Below are positions 1-6,889 of a stretch of DNA of 12,624 bases, one piece after another. The position numbers were made by a program, and so were the translations under genes. Under the pieces are notes generated by a model, which saw only the letters and a program-made list of their open reading frames with translations, did no database searches and was not told the origin of the DNA. This stretch comes from an uncultured Burkholderiales bacterium (GTDB taxonomy: Bacteria; Pseudomonadota; Gammaproteobacteria; Burkholderiales; Thiobacillaceae): positions 1-12,624 of the forward strand of contig CALAMX010000164.1 in assembly GCA_937925755.1 (NCBI GenBank), in the 5' to 3' direction. Every line of letters starts with the position of its first letter. Within the stretch, counting starts at the first letter, position 1.

Positions 1-848
1 ATGGTGACGATGACTGCGTTCTCCACCTCACGGCTGACCTGCAAGGCCGCCCACAGGGCGCCGCCGGAGGAGATGCCGGCAAAGATGCCTTCCTCGCGCG
101 CGAGCCTGCGTGTCGTCTCCTCGGCATCGGCCTGATTGACATAAATCATGCGGTCGATGCGGCTGAAGTCGCAGATCTTGGGTACGTATTCCGGCGGCCA
201 CTTGCGGATGCCTGGGATCTGCGCCCCCTCCTCCGGCTGCACGCCGATGATCTGCACCTGCGGGTTTTGCTCTTTGAGGTAACGTGAGCAGCCCATGATG
301 GTGCCGGTGGTGCCCATGCTGGAGACGAAGTGGCTGACGCGTCCGCCGGTGTCACGCCAGATCTCGGGGCCGGTGCCCAGATAGTGGGCCATGGGGTTGT
401 CGGGGTTGGAGAACTGATCGAGCATCACCCCCCTGCCCTCGCGCACCATCTGTTCGGCCAAGTCGCGCGCGGCTTCCATGCCGCCCTCTTTGGGGGTCAG
501 GATGATCTCGGCGCCAAAGGCGCGCATGGTCTGGCGGCGTTCGATGGATAGGTGTTCGGGCATGATGAGCACCATGCGATAACCGCGGATGGCGGCAGCC
601 ATGGCTAGAGCGATGCCGGTGTTGCCGCTGGTGGCCTCGATCAGGGTGTCGCCAGGCTTGATCTCGCCGCGCGCCTCGGCGCGAATGATCATGGACAAGG
701 CCGGCCGGTCTTTGACCGAGCCGGCCGGATTGTTGCCTTCCAGCTTGGCAAGAATGACGTTCGAGGTCTCGCCCGGCAGCCGCCGCAGGCGCACCAGCGG
801 GGTGTTGCCGACGAAGTCCTCGATGCTACGATAGCCCTCACCCCTCAC
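1..848 (-). CDS. cysM: Cysteine synthase B (O-acetylserine sulfhydrylase B), 3' end cut by the window edge
   Basis: PLP-dependent enzyme of the cysteine synthase family. It makes cysteine from O-acetylserine and sulfide, and CysM types also accept thiosulfate to give S-sulfocysteine; cytosolic. About 282 residues are visible, and by comparison with E. coli CysM only about 20 C-terminal residues lie outside the window. Visible motifs are GNTPLVRL near residues 14-21, NNPAGSVKDRPA with the PLP lysine at K46, the phosphate-contacting loop EATSGNTGIALA, SSMGTTGT, and GISSGGA near the C-terminus. The NNPAGSVKDR context is typical of CysM; CysK usually has NPSFSVK-type sequence. The start is GTG at 848: an in-frame TGA (the ugd stop) lies only two codons upstream, there is no nearby ATG, and a good Shine-Dalgarno sequence sits 8 bases upstream. 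It is the last gene seen in the lapB-pyrF-ugd-cysM run. The family assignment is firm; the preferred sulfur donor is inferred. Confidence 0.95.
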   Translation of the reverse strand, partial: MRGEGYRSIEDFVGNTPLVRLRRLPGETSNVILAKLEGNNPAGSVKDRPALSMIIRAEARGEIKPGDTLIEATSGNTGIALAMAAAIRGYRMVLIMPEHLSIERRQTMRAFGAEIILTPKEGGMEAARDLAEQMVREGRGVMLDQFSNPDNPMAHYLGTGPEIWRDTGGRVSHFVSSMGTTGTIMGCSRYLKEQNPQVQIIGVQPEEGAQIPGIRKWPPEYVPKICDFSRIDRMIYVNQADAEETTRRLAREEGIFAGISSGGALWAALQVSREVENAVIVT

Positions 849-856
849 GCCTCACC
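836..856 (-). repeat. Three tandem copies of a heptamer across the ugd/cysM junction
   Basis: On the plus strand the unit CCTCACS occurs three times in a row (836-842, 843-849, 850-856), followed by a degenerate fourth copy. Each copy contains GTGAG on the coding strand. The ugd stop lies in the third copy and the cysM GTG start codon spans the second. Because 7 is not a multiple of 3, gain or loss of a unit would shift the frame or the spacing between the ribosome binding site and the start codon. The repeat is directly visible; any effect is inference. Confidence 0.75.
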
Positions 857-2189
857 CCTCCCTGCCGAGCGGCCGGCCAATGGGATAGTAGGCAAAGCCC
901 AGCTCGCGCATGGCCTTGGGATCATACAAGTTACGGCCATCGAAGATCACCGGCTCCTTGAGGAGGTTCTTCATGGTCTCGAAATTGGGGCTACGGAAGA
1001 CCTTCCACTCGGTGACGATGATCAGGGCCTCTGCCCCCTTGAGGGCGTCCATTGGGCTATCGACGAGCTGAAGGTCGGCGCGTTCCCCATAGATGCGGCG
1101 GGTCTCCTCCATGGCTGCGGGATCATAGGCCGAGACCATCGCTCCGCGCTGCCATAGGCCTTGGAGCACTGTCCGGCTTGGGGCCTCGCGCATGTCGTCG
1201 GTGTTGGGTTTGAAGGCCAGGCCCCAGAGGGCGAAACGCCGACCGTGCAGGTCCTCGCCGTAGCGGGCGACGATCTTGTCGAGCAGGACCTGCTTCTGAC
1301 GGTTGTTGGCCGCCTCCACCGCGTCGAGCACCCGCAGCGGCACGCCCACTTCCTCGGCGGTACGGCGCAGGGCCTTGACATCTTTGGGAAAACAGGAACC
1401 ACCATAGCCGCAGCCGGCATACAGGAAATGATAGCCGATGCGCGGGTCGGAGCCGATGCCGTGGCGCACCTGTTCGATGTCGGCACCCAGTTTCTCGGCG
1501 AGCAGCGCCAGCTCGTTCATGAAGGAAATGCGCGTGGCCAGCATGGCGTTGGCGGCATATTTGGTGAGTTCCGCCGAACGCACGTCCATCACCACCAGCC
1601 GGTCGTGGTTGCGCTGGAAGGGGGCATAGAGTTGCCGCAGCATCTGGGTGGCACGCTCGCTCTCGGTGCCAATGACGATGCGGTCGGGCTTCATGAAATC
1701 CTCCACCGCGGCGCCTTCTTTCAGGAATTCGGGGTTGGAGGCCACGCAGAAGTCGATGTTGACCCCTCTGCGGTCGAGTTCCTCGCGAATGGCCGCCTTG
1801 ACCTTGTCGGCGGTGCCCACGGGGACGGTGGACTTGTCCACCACCAGCTTGAAGCCGGTCATGTGGCGGCCGATGTTGCGGGCCGCCTCGAGCACGTACT
1901 GCAGGTCGGCGGAGCCGTCCTCGTCTGGAGGCGTACCCACGGCGATGAACTGGATGTCGCCGAAGTGCACCGACGCCTCGACATCGGTGGTGAAGAACAG
2001 GCGGCCGGCGGCGCTGTTGCGCTTGACCATGTCCTCCAGGCCCGGTTCGTAGATGGGGATGCCGCCGGAGCGCAGGATGTCGATCTTGCGCGGGTCTACG
2101 TCCAGACACATGACCTCGTTGCCCACTTCAGCCAGGCAGGTGCCGGTGACGAGGCCCACATAGCCGGTGCCGATGACGGTGATCTTCAT
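852..2189 (-). CDS. ugd: UDP-glucose 6-dehydrogenase
   Basis: Oxidises UDP-glucose twice with NAD+ to give UDP-glucuronate, a precursor for exopolysaccharide, capsule or LPS sugars; cytosolic. The 445-residue length is normal for bacterial UDP-glucose/GDP-mannose dehydrogenases. The N-terminal Rossmann domain begins with GTGYVGLVTG (residues 7-16). The central part carries NPEFLKEG (catalytic-region acids E154/E158) and ELTKYAANA with K210 and N214. The thioester-forming cysteine is C266 in GYGGSCFPKD. The C-terminal UDP-binding domain includes FKPNTDDMREAPS. The ATG overlaps the pyrF stop as ATGA, and GGGAG lies 7 bases upstream. GDP-mannose dehydrogenase is a less likely alternative because the overall sequence follows the UDP-glucose type. 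The window shows no polysaccharide genes that would name the end product. Confidence 0.95.
   Translation of the reverse strand: MKITVIGTGYVGLVTGTCLAEVGNEVMCLDVDPRKIDILRSGGIPIYEPGLEDMVKRNSAAGRLFFTTDVEASVHFGDIQFIAVGTPPDEDGSADLQYVLEAARNIGRHMTGFKLVVDKSTVPVGTADKVKAAIREELDRRGVNIDFCVASNPEFLKEGAAVEDFMKPDRIVIGTESERATQMLRQLYAPFQRNHDRLVVMDVRSAELTKYAANAMLATRISFMNELALLAEKLGADIEQVRHGIGSDPRIGYHFLYAGCGYGGSCFPKDVKALRRTAEEVGVPLRVLDAVEAANNRQKQVLLDKIVARYGEDLHGRRFALWGLAFKPNTDDMREAPSRTVLQGLWQRGAMVSAYDPAAMEETRRIYGERADLQLVDSPMDALKGAEALIIVTEWKVFRSPNFETMKNLLKEPVIFDGRNLYDPKAMRELGFAYYPIGRPLGREG
857..863 (-). promoter_or_regulatory. Ribosome binding site of cysM
   Basis: The minus strand reads AGGGAGG, 8 bases before the GTG at 848, and lies inside the last codons of ugd. 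It is the strongest Shine-Dalgarno sequence in the window and decides the choice of the GTG start, because no ATG is available near the conserved N-terminus. Confidence 0.7.
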
Positions 2190-2899
2190 GCGTTTTCTCC
2201 CAAAGCGAGTCGAATTTCATCATGGATGCGTTGCAAGGCCGCGACAGGGTCCGCTGCTTGGGTGATGGGGCGCCCCACCACGAGGTAATCGGCGCCCGCC
2301 TGCAAGGCTTGAGCTGGCGTGAGCACCCGCTGCTGGTCGTCTGTCGAACTTCCCGCCGGACGCACCCCAGGGGTGACCAACAGGAAGTCCGGGCCCAGCT
2401 CGCGCCGCAACAAGGGTGCCTCGCGCGCGGAACACACCACGCCGTCCAAGCCCGCTGCTGCGGCGAGACAGGCGAGTCGTAGCACCTGCGTCTCGGGCTT
2501 AAGGTCGAGGCCAATTTGGGCGAGGTCCTGGCGGCCAAGGCTGGTCAGTACGGTGACGGCGATCAGGCGCGGTGGTGCCGGCAGCCCATTGAGGGCGGCC
2601 CGCGCCGCCTGCATCATCCTGAGCCCCCCGCTCGCATGCACGTTGAGCATCCATACCCCCAGACGGGCGGCCGCACGGCAGGCGGCGGCAACCGTGTTGG
2701 GGATGTCATGGAATTTGAGATCGAGGAAGACCTGATGTCCTCGGTCGGTGAGTGCGCGGATCAGCTCGGGGCCGGCAGCGACGAACAGCTCCTTGCCCAC
2801 CTTCAGGCGTGCCATGCGCGGGTCGAGTCGCTCGGCGAGTGCCAGTGCGCTTGTGGCGTCCGGAAAGTCGAGGGCGACGATGAGGCGTGGCTCAGTCAT
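2186..2899 (-). CDS. pyrF: Orotidine 5'-phosphate decarboxylase
   Basis: Catalyses the last step of de novo UMP synthesis, decarboxylating OMP to UMP; a cytosolic TIM barrel acting as a dimer. The 237-residue product is a normal group I bacterial length. It begins with IVALDF (D11), has K33 in RLKVGKELF, and carries the catalytic D-x-K-x-x-D motif as D60, K62 and D65 in FLDLKFHDIPNT. VTPGVRP and VVGRPIT near the C-terminus bind the phosphate. An upstream extension in the same frame is open but lacks family similarity, so the ATG at 2899 is chosen. This ATG overlaps the lapB stop by 8 bases. There is no clear Shine-Dalgarno sequence, so translation is probably coupled to lapB. lapB-pyrF adjacency is also seen in E. 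coli. Confidence 0.96.
   Translation of the reverse strand: MTEPRLIVALDFPDATSALALAERLDPRMARLKVGKELFVAAGPELIRALTDRGHQVFLDLKFHDIPNTVAAACRAAARLGVWMLNVHASGGLRMMQAARAALNGLPAPPRLIAVTVLTSLGRQDLAQIGLDLKPETQVLRLACLAAAAGLDGVVCSAREAPLLRRELGPDFLLVTPGVRPAGSSTDDQQRVLTPAQALQAGADYLVVGRPITQAADPVAALQRIHDEIRLALGENA
2197..2201 (-). promoter_or_regulatory. Ribosome binding site of ugd
   Basis: GGGAG on the minus strand, 7 bases before the ugd ATG and inside the 3' end of pyrF. It is better than the sites before most genes here, so ugd may not depend only on coupling through the 4-base overlap with pyrF. Confidence 0.55.
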
Positions 2900-4052
2900 G
2901 TTCGATGCGCTCGGGCGGTATGCTCTCCCAGCGGGCGCAGGCCGGGCATTGCCAGAAGAACTGGCGCGCCTTGAAACCGCACTCGCGGCATTGGTAGTAG
3001 GTCGTGCGGGAGGCGTGCTTGTGCACGAGGTCCTGGGCCAGTTGCGCCTCGATGTCAGCCTGTGCCGACTCGGCGTTGACGGCCTGTAAGTATGCGTCGA
3101 GGATGCGTAGGCTAGGATGGGCGCGCAGGGCCTCGGCGGCGACTTCGCGTGCGGCGGACCAGCCGTGAGTGGTCTGCACGGCCAAGAATAGGGTTTGGAA
3201 CAGATCCGCGCTCGCCTGGCGGGCCATATAGCCCTTGAGCAGGGCGATCCCGGCCTCAGCCCGGTCAAGTTTTTTGTATGCCTGGAAGAGCCGTTCGGCA
3301 ACGAGGGGGATGTAAGCCGGATTGACCGTCTCCATCTCCCGCCAGGCGGCAATCGCCAGCTCGCTGTGCCCCATCTGCGCCTCTAGGTCACCGAGGAGCT
3401 GCACCGCTCGCGCGGATTTCCGGTTGACGGCACGCGCTTCCTTGAGATGGCTGCGTGCGCCCTCCGTGTCTTGGTTGAGCAGGGCATTGAGTGCCAGCTC
3501 GCAGTGGTAGTGGGCGATCTCGGCAAAGCGCGAGGGGCAGCCCAGCTTTTCCAAGCGACGCGCGGTCATGATCGCCTGCGTCCATTCCTTCTCCAAGACA
3601 TAAATGTCGAGCAAGTGACTCAGCGCGTCTATGGCATGGCTGCCGGATTGCAGATTTTTGAAGATCGTCTCGGCCCGGTCGAGCAGCCCGGCCTTGAGGA
3701 AGTCCTGGCCCAATTCGTAGAGGGCCTTCTCCCGCTCACGTTGATTGAGGTCGCTGCGGTCGACCAGGTTCTGGTGGATGCGGATGGCACGATCGAGTTC
3801 GCCACGGCGGCGGAAAAGCGCCCCCAGGGCGTAGTGCAGCTCCAAGGTGTCCGGGTCGAGACGGGCGACCTCGACGAAGGCCTCGATGGCTTTATCGGGC
3901 TGTTCGTTGAGCAGGTAATTGAGCCCCTTGTAATAGGAGGCGGGCACGGCACGCGACTCGCGCATGACGTGCTGGATGTCCACCCGCGCGGCGAGCCAGC
4001 CCAGGGCGAAGAACAGCGGCAGCACAAGCAGGTGCCAGGCCTCTAGCTCCAT
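2892..4052 (-). CDS. lapB: LPS assembly protein B, TPR protein with rubredoxin-like zinc/iron-binding tail
   Basis: In E. coli LapB (YciM) is an inner-membrane-anchored protein that presents LpxC to FtsH for degradation and so limits LPS synthesis. The 386-residue product has the family layout. Residues about 5-22 form a hydrophobic N-terminal membrane anchor. A long row of tetratricopeptide repeats starts with YYKGLNYLLNEQPDKAIEAF (residues 40-59). The C-terminal rubredoxin-type metal site has C355, C358, C369 and C372 in two CxxC pairs. The start ATG at 4052 gives the usual family N-terminus, but no Shine-Dalgarno sequence precedes it and a rho-independent terminator lies directly upstream. 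The lapA gene that often comes first is missing here. Family identity is firm; the role in LpxC turnover is carried over from E. coli. Confidence 0.93.
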   Translation of the reverse strand: MELEAWHLLVLPLFFALGWLAARVDIQHVMRESRAVPASYYKGLNYLLNEQPDKAIEAFVEVARLDPDTLELHYALGALFRRRGELDRAIRIHQNLVDRSDLNQREREKALYELGQDFLKAGLLDRAETIFKNLQSGSHAIDALSHLLDIYVLEKEWTQAIMTARRLEKLGCPSRFAEIAHYHCELALNALLNQDTEGARSHLKEARAVNRKSARAVQLLGDLEAQMGHSELAIAAWREMETVNPAYIPLVAERLFQAYKKLDRAEAGIALLKGYMARQASADLFQTLFLAVQTTHGWSAAREVAAEALRAHPSLRILDAYLQAVNAESAQADIEAQLAQDLVHKHASRTTYYQCRECGFKARQFFWQCPACARWESIPPERIEHD

Positions 4053-4063
4053 CGATCAGCCGC

Positions 4064-4095
4064 AAACAAAATCGGCGCCTTTCCCGGGCGCCGAT
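4064..4095 (-). terminator. Rho-independent terminator between ihfB and lapB
   Basis: On the minus strand a perfect 9-bp stem (ATCGGCGCC paired with GGCGCCGAT) with a 7-base loop is followed by a T-rich run, TTTGTTT, continuing from the last T of the stem. It lies 22 bases past the ihfB stop and its T-run ends only about 11 bases before the lapB ATG. A smaller 5-bp hairpin (TGTCC/GGACA, 4104-4117) precedes it. It should end or reduce transcripts from rpsA-ihfB, leaving lapB to readthrough or to a promoter inside ihfB that I could not identify. Confidence 0.75.
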
Positions 4096-4117
4096 CGTTG
4101 TTGTGTCCAAGCGGACA

Positions 4118-4405
4118 TCAGCGATCCTTGTAATCTACGCGGTCGCGCAACTCTTTGCCCGCCTTGAAGTGCGGGACATACTTGCCCGCCACGTAGACCT
4201 TTTCGCCGGTCTTGGGGTTACGCCCCATGCGCGGGGGACGGAAGTTGAGACTGAAACTCCCGAACCCGCGGATCTCGATGCGCTTGCCTTCGACCAAGCT
4301 CTGGGTCATCGCATCGAGGATGGTCTTGACGACCAACTCGGCATCCGCCGCGACCAGATGGGGATGACGCGCCGCCAGCCGGGCGATCAGCTCCGACTTC
4401 GTCAT
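4118..4405 (-). CDS. ihfB: Integration host factor subunit beta
   Basis: Small DNA-bending protein of the HU/IHF family that pairs with IHF-alpha and bends DNA at specific sites in replication, recombination and transcription. The 95 residues are the normal length. It opens with MTKSELI and has RIEIRGFGSF (residues 42-51) and the beta-arm motif PRMGRNPKTG (58-67), whose P64 is the DNA-intercalating proline. The SLVEGKRIEIRGFGSF context and the position directly after rpsA mark it as IHF-beta rather than HU or IHF-alpha. The ATG at 4405 has GGAAG 4 bases upstream. It lies 12 bases after rpsA, so both are probably on one transcript, which ends at the terminator beyond ihfB. Confidence 0.97.
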   Translation of the reverse strand: MTKSELIARLAARHPHLVAADAELVVKTILDAMTQSLVEGKRIEIRGFGSFSLNFRPPRMGRNPKTGEKVYVAGKYVPHFKAGKELRDRVDYKDR

Positions 4406-4417
4406 CGCGCTTCCGAA

Positions 4418-6133
4418 TCAGGACTCGGCGTTCTTGTTGTCGAGCTTGGCCTTGAGCAGGGCGCCGAGGTTGGTCGTGCCAGTAGACTGCTCTGCCGCCA
4501 GCTTCTGCAGCGCGCTGGCTTGCTCGGCGGCATCCTTGGCCTTGATCGAGAGGTTGATCTGACGATTCTTGCGGTCGATGTTGATGATCATCGCTTCGAC
4601 CTCGTCACCCTCCTTCAGGTGGGTACGGATGTCCTCGACCCGGTCGCGCGACACCTCGGAGGCGCGCAAGTAGCCGTCCACCTCGTCGGTGAGCTGGATG
4701 ACCGCGCCCTTGGCGTCGAGCGACTTGACCGTACCCTTGACGATGCTGCCCTTGTCGTGGGTGGCGATGAAGCTGTTGAAGGGGTCGCCCTCGAGCTGCT
4801 TGATGCCCAGCGAGATGCGCTCCTTCTCGACGTCGATTGCCAGGACCACCGCCTCGACTTCGTCACCCTTCTTGAAGTCGCGCAGGGCCTCCTCACCCGG
4901 CTTGCTCCAGGACAGATCGGACAGGTGCACCAGACCGTCGATGCCGCCGGGCAGCCCGATGAAGATGCCGAAATCGGTGATCGACTTGATCTGACCCCTG
5001 ACCTTGTCGCCTTTCTTGTAATTCATGGCGAACTCTTCCCAGGGGTTGGGTTTGCATTGCTTCATGCCCAGGGAGATCCGGCGACGTTCCTCGTCGATCT
5101 CCAGCACCATGACTTCGACCTCGTCGCCCAGTTGCACGACCTTCGAGGGGTTGACGTTCTTGTTGGTCCAGTCCATCTCGGAGACGTGCACCAGACCCTC
5201 GATGCCCGGTTCGATCTCGACGAAGGCACCATAGTCGGTGAGGTTGGCCACGCGTCCGAACAGCCGGGTGCCCGGCGGGTAGCGGCGGGAGATGCCAATC
5301 CAGGGGTCCTCGCCGAGCTGCTTCAAGCCCAGGGAGACGCGGTTTTTCTCCTGATCGAACTTCAACACCACGGCGGTGACCTCGTCACCGACATTGACCA
5401 CCTCGCTGGGGTGCTTGACACGCCGCCAGGCCAGGTCGGTGATGTGCAGCAGCCCATCGATGCCGCCCAAGTCGACGAAGGCGCCATAGTCGGTGATGTT
5501 CTTGACCACGCCCTTGACGATGGCGCCCTCCTTGAGACTAGCGAGCAGGGCCTCGCGCTCGGCGCCCATGCTTTCCTCCAGCACGGCCTTGCGCGAGACC
5601 ACCACGTTGTTGCGCTTGCGGTCGAGCTTGATGACCTTGAACTCGGCCTCCTTGCCCTCGTAAGGGGTGGTGTCCTTCACGGGCCGGATGTCCACCAGCG
5701 AGCCCGGCAGGAAGGCACGAATGCCATTGCACATGACGGTGAGCCCGCCCTTGACTTTGCCCTGGATCACGCCCTTGACCACGCGACCTTCCTCCATGGC
5801 TGCCTCGAGGTCCATCCAGGCCGCAAGCCTACGGGCGCGGTCGCGCGACAGGCGGGTGGTGCCATAGCCGTCCTCCAGGGCTTCGATCGCCACGGAGACG
5901 AAGTCCCCCACCTTGACCTCGAGCTCGCCGCGGTCGTTCTTGAACTCCTCGACCGGGATCAGGCTTTCGGACTTGAGCCCGGCATTGACGGTGACGAAGT
6001 TGTCGTCGATGGCGACCACCTCGGCGGTGATGATCTCTCCGGTGCGCATCTCCTGGCGGGAGATGCTCTCTTCGAACAGCTCGGCAAAGTTTTCTTGCTT
6101 GTCAGCGGTAGGGGTAGCGGTTGCAGTGGACAT
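4418..6133 (-). CDS. rpsA: 30S ribosomal protein S1
   Basis: Largest small-subunit ribosomal protein; it binds mRNA leaders and brings them to the 30S subunit. The 571-residue product has six S1 (OB-fold) domains at about residues 30-99, 116-182, 203-271, 288-358, 375-445 and 462-531, then a tail of about 40 residues. Domains 3-5 are the most alike, with ITDYGAF, LTDYGAF and ITDFGIF and the matching HITDL, HVSEM and HLSDL segments. The ATG at 6133 is preferred: an in-frame TTG at 6187 would add 18 unrelated residues and lies in the terminator T-run. The start has only a minimal AGG 7 bases upstream. Weak Shine-Dalgarno leaders are known for E. coli rpsA, where S1 represses its own translation; the same control here is inference. 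Confidence 0.97.
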   Translation of the reverse strand: MSTATATPTADKQENFAELFEESISRQEMRTGEIITAEVVAIDDNFVTVNAGLKSESLIPVEEFKNDRGELEVKVGDFVSVAIEALEDGYGTTRLSRDRARRLAAWMDLEAAMEEGRVVKGVIQGKVKGGLTVMCNGIRAFLPGSLVDIRPVKDTTPYEGKEAEFKVIKLDRKRNNVVVSRKAVLEESMGAEREALLASLKEGAIVKGVVKNITDYGAFVDLGGIDGLLHITDLAWRRVKHPSEVVNVGDEVTAVVLKFDQEKNRVSLGLKQLGEDPWIGISRRYPPGTRLFGRVANLTDYGAFVEIEPGIEGLVHVSEMDWTNKNVNPSKVVQLGDEVEVMVLEIDEERRRISLGMKQCKPNPWEEFAMNYKKGDKVRGQIKSITDFGIFIGLPGGIDGLVHLSDLSWSKPGEEALRDFKKGDEVEAVVLAIDVEKERISLGIKQLEGDPFNSFIATHDKGSIVKGTVKSLDAKGAVIQLTDEVDGYLRASEVSRDRVEDIRTHLKEGDEVEAMIINIDRKNRQINLSIKAKDAAEQASALQKLAAEQSTGTTNLGALLKAKLDNKNAES

Positions 6134-6185
6134 GAAAAGGCCTGGTTGATGAATCCGCTCGGATAGACGCGGGCTCGGTTGGTTC

Positions 6186-6215
6186 AAAACGAAAAACCGA
6201 AGGCTTTACCTTCGG
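6186..6215 (-). terminator. Rho-independent terminator overlapping the cmk stop codon
   Basis: On the minus strand a perfect 7-bp stem (CCGAAGG with CCTTCGG) encloses a 5-base loop and is followed by TTTTT, CG and TTTT. The cmk TAA stop codon lies inside the loop. It sits between the serC-to-cmk block and rpsA, so it should separate the amino acid operon from the ribosomal protein, although ribosomes finishing cmk could disturb the hairpin. The remaining bases up to the rpsA ATG (6134-6185) would be the rpsA leader. I see no convincing promoter there, only a weak TTGAAC-16-TATCCG pair. Confidence 0.8.
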
Positions 6216-6889
6216 GGCTCATGCGGGCTGGCTTCGCCAAACCATCGCAGGACCGTCTGCACGGCATCCTCGATGCTCATGTCGGTCGTGTCCAGCAGCT
6301 TGGCATCGGTCGCCCTCTGCAGGGGTGCTACGGCTCGATTCGCATCGCGTGCATCACGCTCACGCAGGTCCTGCAGAATTTGTTCGAGATTAGCATCGAT
6401 TCCTTTTTCGATCAACTGGTTATAACGCCGGCGTGCACGCTCTTCGACGCCTGCGACCAGATAGACCTTGAGCTGGGCGTCCGGGAAGACCACCGTACCC
6501 ATGTCACGGCCATCGGTGACGAGCCCGGGCGGCTGACGAAACGCCCGCTGGCGCTCCAGTAGAGCCTGGCGCACGGCCGGCAAGGTGGCGATGCGCGAGG
6601 CAGCGCGGCCTGCCTCTTCGCTACGGATCGCGTCGCCAGAGGGCGCGCCAGCGAGATAGATCTCGCCAGCCTCGAAGCGCAGATCCAGACGCTGCGCCAG
6701 CGCGACCAGGCCGGGTTCATCGTCGAGGGCGATACCGGCCTGGCTGGCGGCGTGGGCGAGCGCGCGGTAGAGCGCGCCGCTGTCCAGGTAATGGAAACCC
6801 AGGGCCTGGGCCACCCGTGCAGCCACCGTGCCCTTGCCGGAGGCGGAAGGCCCGTCGATGGCGATTACAGGGACGTTGCTGGTGCTCAT
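6206..6889 (-). CDS. cmk: Cytidylate (CMP/dCMP) kinase
   Basis: Transfers phosphate from ATP to CMP or dCMP, feeding CTP and dCTP pools; cytosolic. The 227-residue length matches bacterial Cmk. Visible motifs are the P-loop GPSASGKGT (residues 13-21, with K19), YLDSGALYRAL with D36 and R42 in the CMP-binding region, TDGRDMGTVVFPDA with R128 and D129, and the lid motif RDARDANRAVAPL with R181 and R185. The ATG overlaps the aroA stop as ATGA and the local Shine-Dalgarno is poor, so coupling to aroA is likely. cmk just before rpsA is a widespread proteobacterial order. The stop codon lies within a terminator loop. Confidence 0.97.
   Translation of the reverse strand: MSTSNVPVIAIDGPSASGKGTVAARVAQALGFHYLDSGALYRALAHAASQAGIALDDEPGLVALAQRLDLRFEAGEIYLAGAPSGDAIRSEEAGRAASRIATLPAVRQALLERQRAFRQPPGLVTDGRDMGTVVFPDAQLKVYLVAGVEERARRRYNQLIEKGIDANLEQILQDLRERDARDANRAVAPLQRATDAKLLDTTDMSIEDAVQTVLRWFGEASPHEPRR

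Noticed and set aside
1161..2288. A 375-codon open frame on the plus strand opposite ugd
   Set aside because: Antisense shadow of a clear UDP-glucose dehydrogenase; no protein-like motifs.
2900..3352. An extended pyrF reading frame starting inside lapB
   Set aside because: The extra 151 residues are a frame shadow of lapB with Arg/Pro/Ser-rich composition; the OMP decarboxylase family starts at the ATG at 2899.
4103..6166. A 687-codon open frame on the plus strand opposite rpsA and ihfB
   Set aside because: It is fully antisense to two certain genes, and its low-complexity D/L/G/H-rich translation is the mirror of S1-domain codons in GC-rich DNA. No family motif or ribosome binding site supports it.
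6134..6187. An N-terminal extension of rpsA from TTG at 6187
   Set aside because: It would add 18 residues with no S1 family similarity and begin within the terminator tail; the ATG at 6133 gives the standard length.
6160..6187. Possible rpsA promoter TTGAAC-16 bases-TATCCG on the minus strand
   Set aside because: The -10 match is poor and the -35 overlaps the terminator tail. It is not better than chance without transcription start data.
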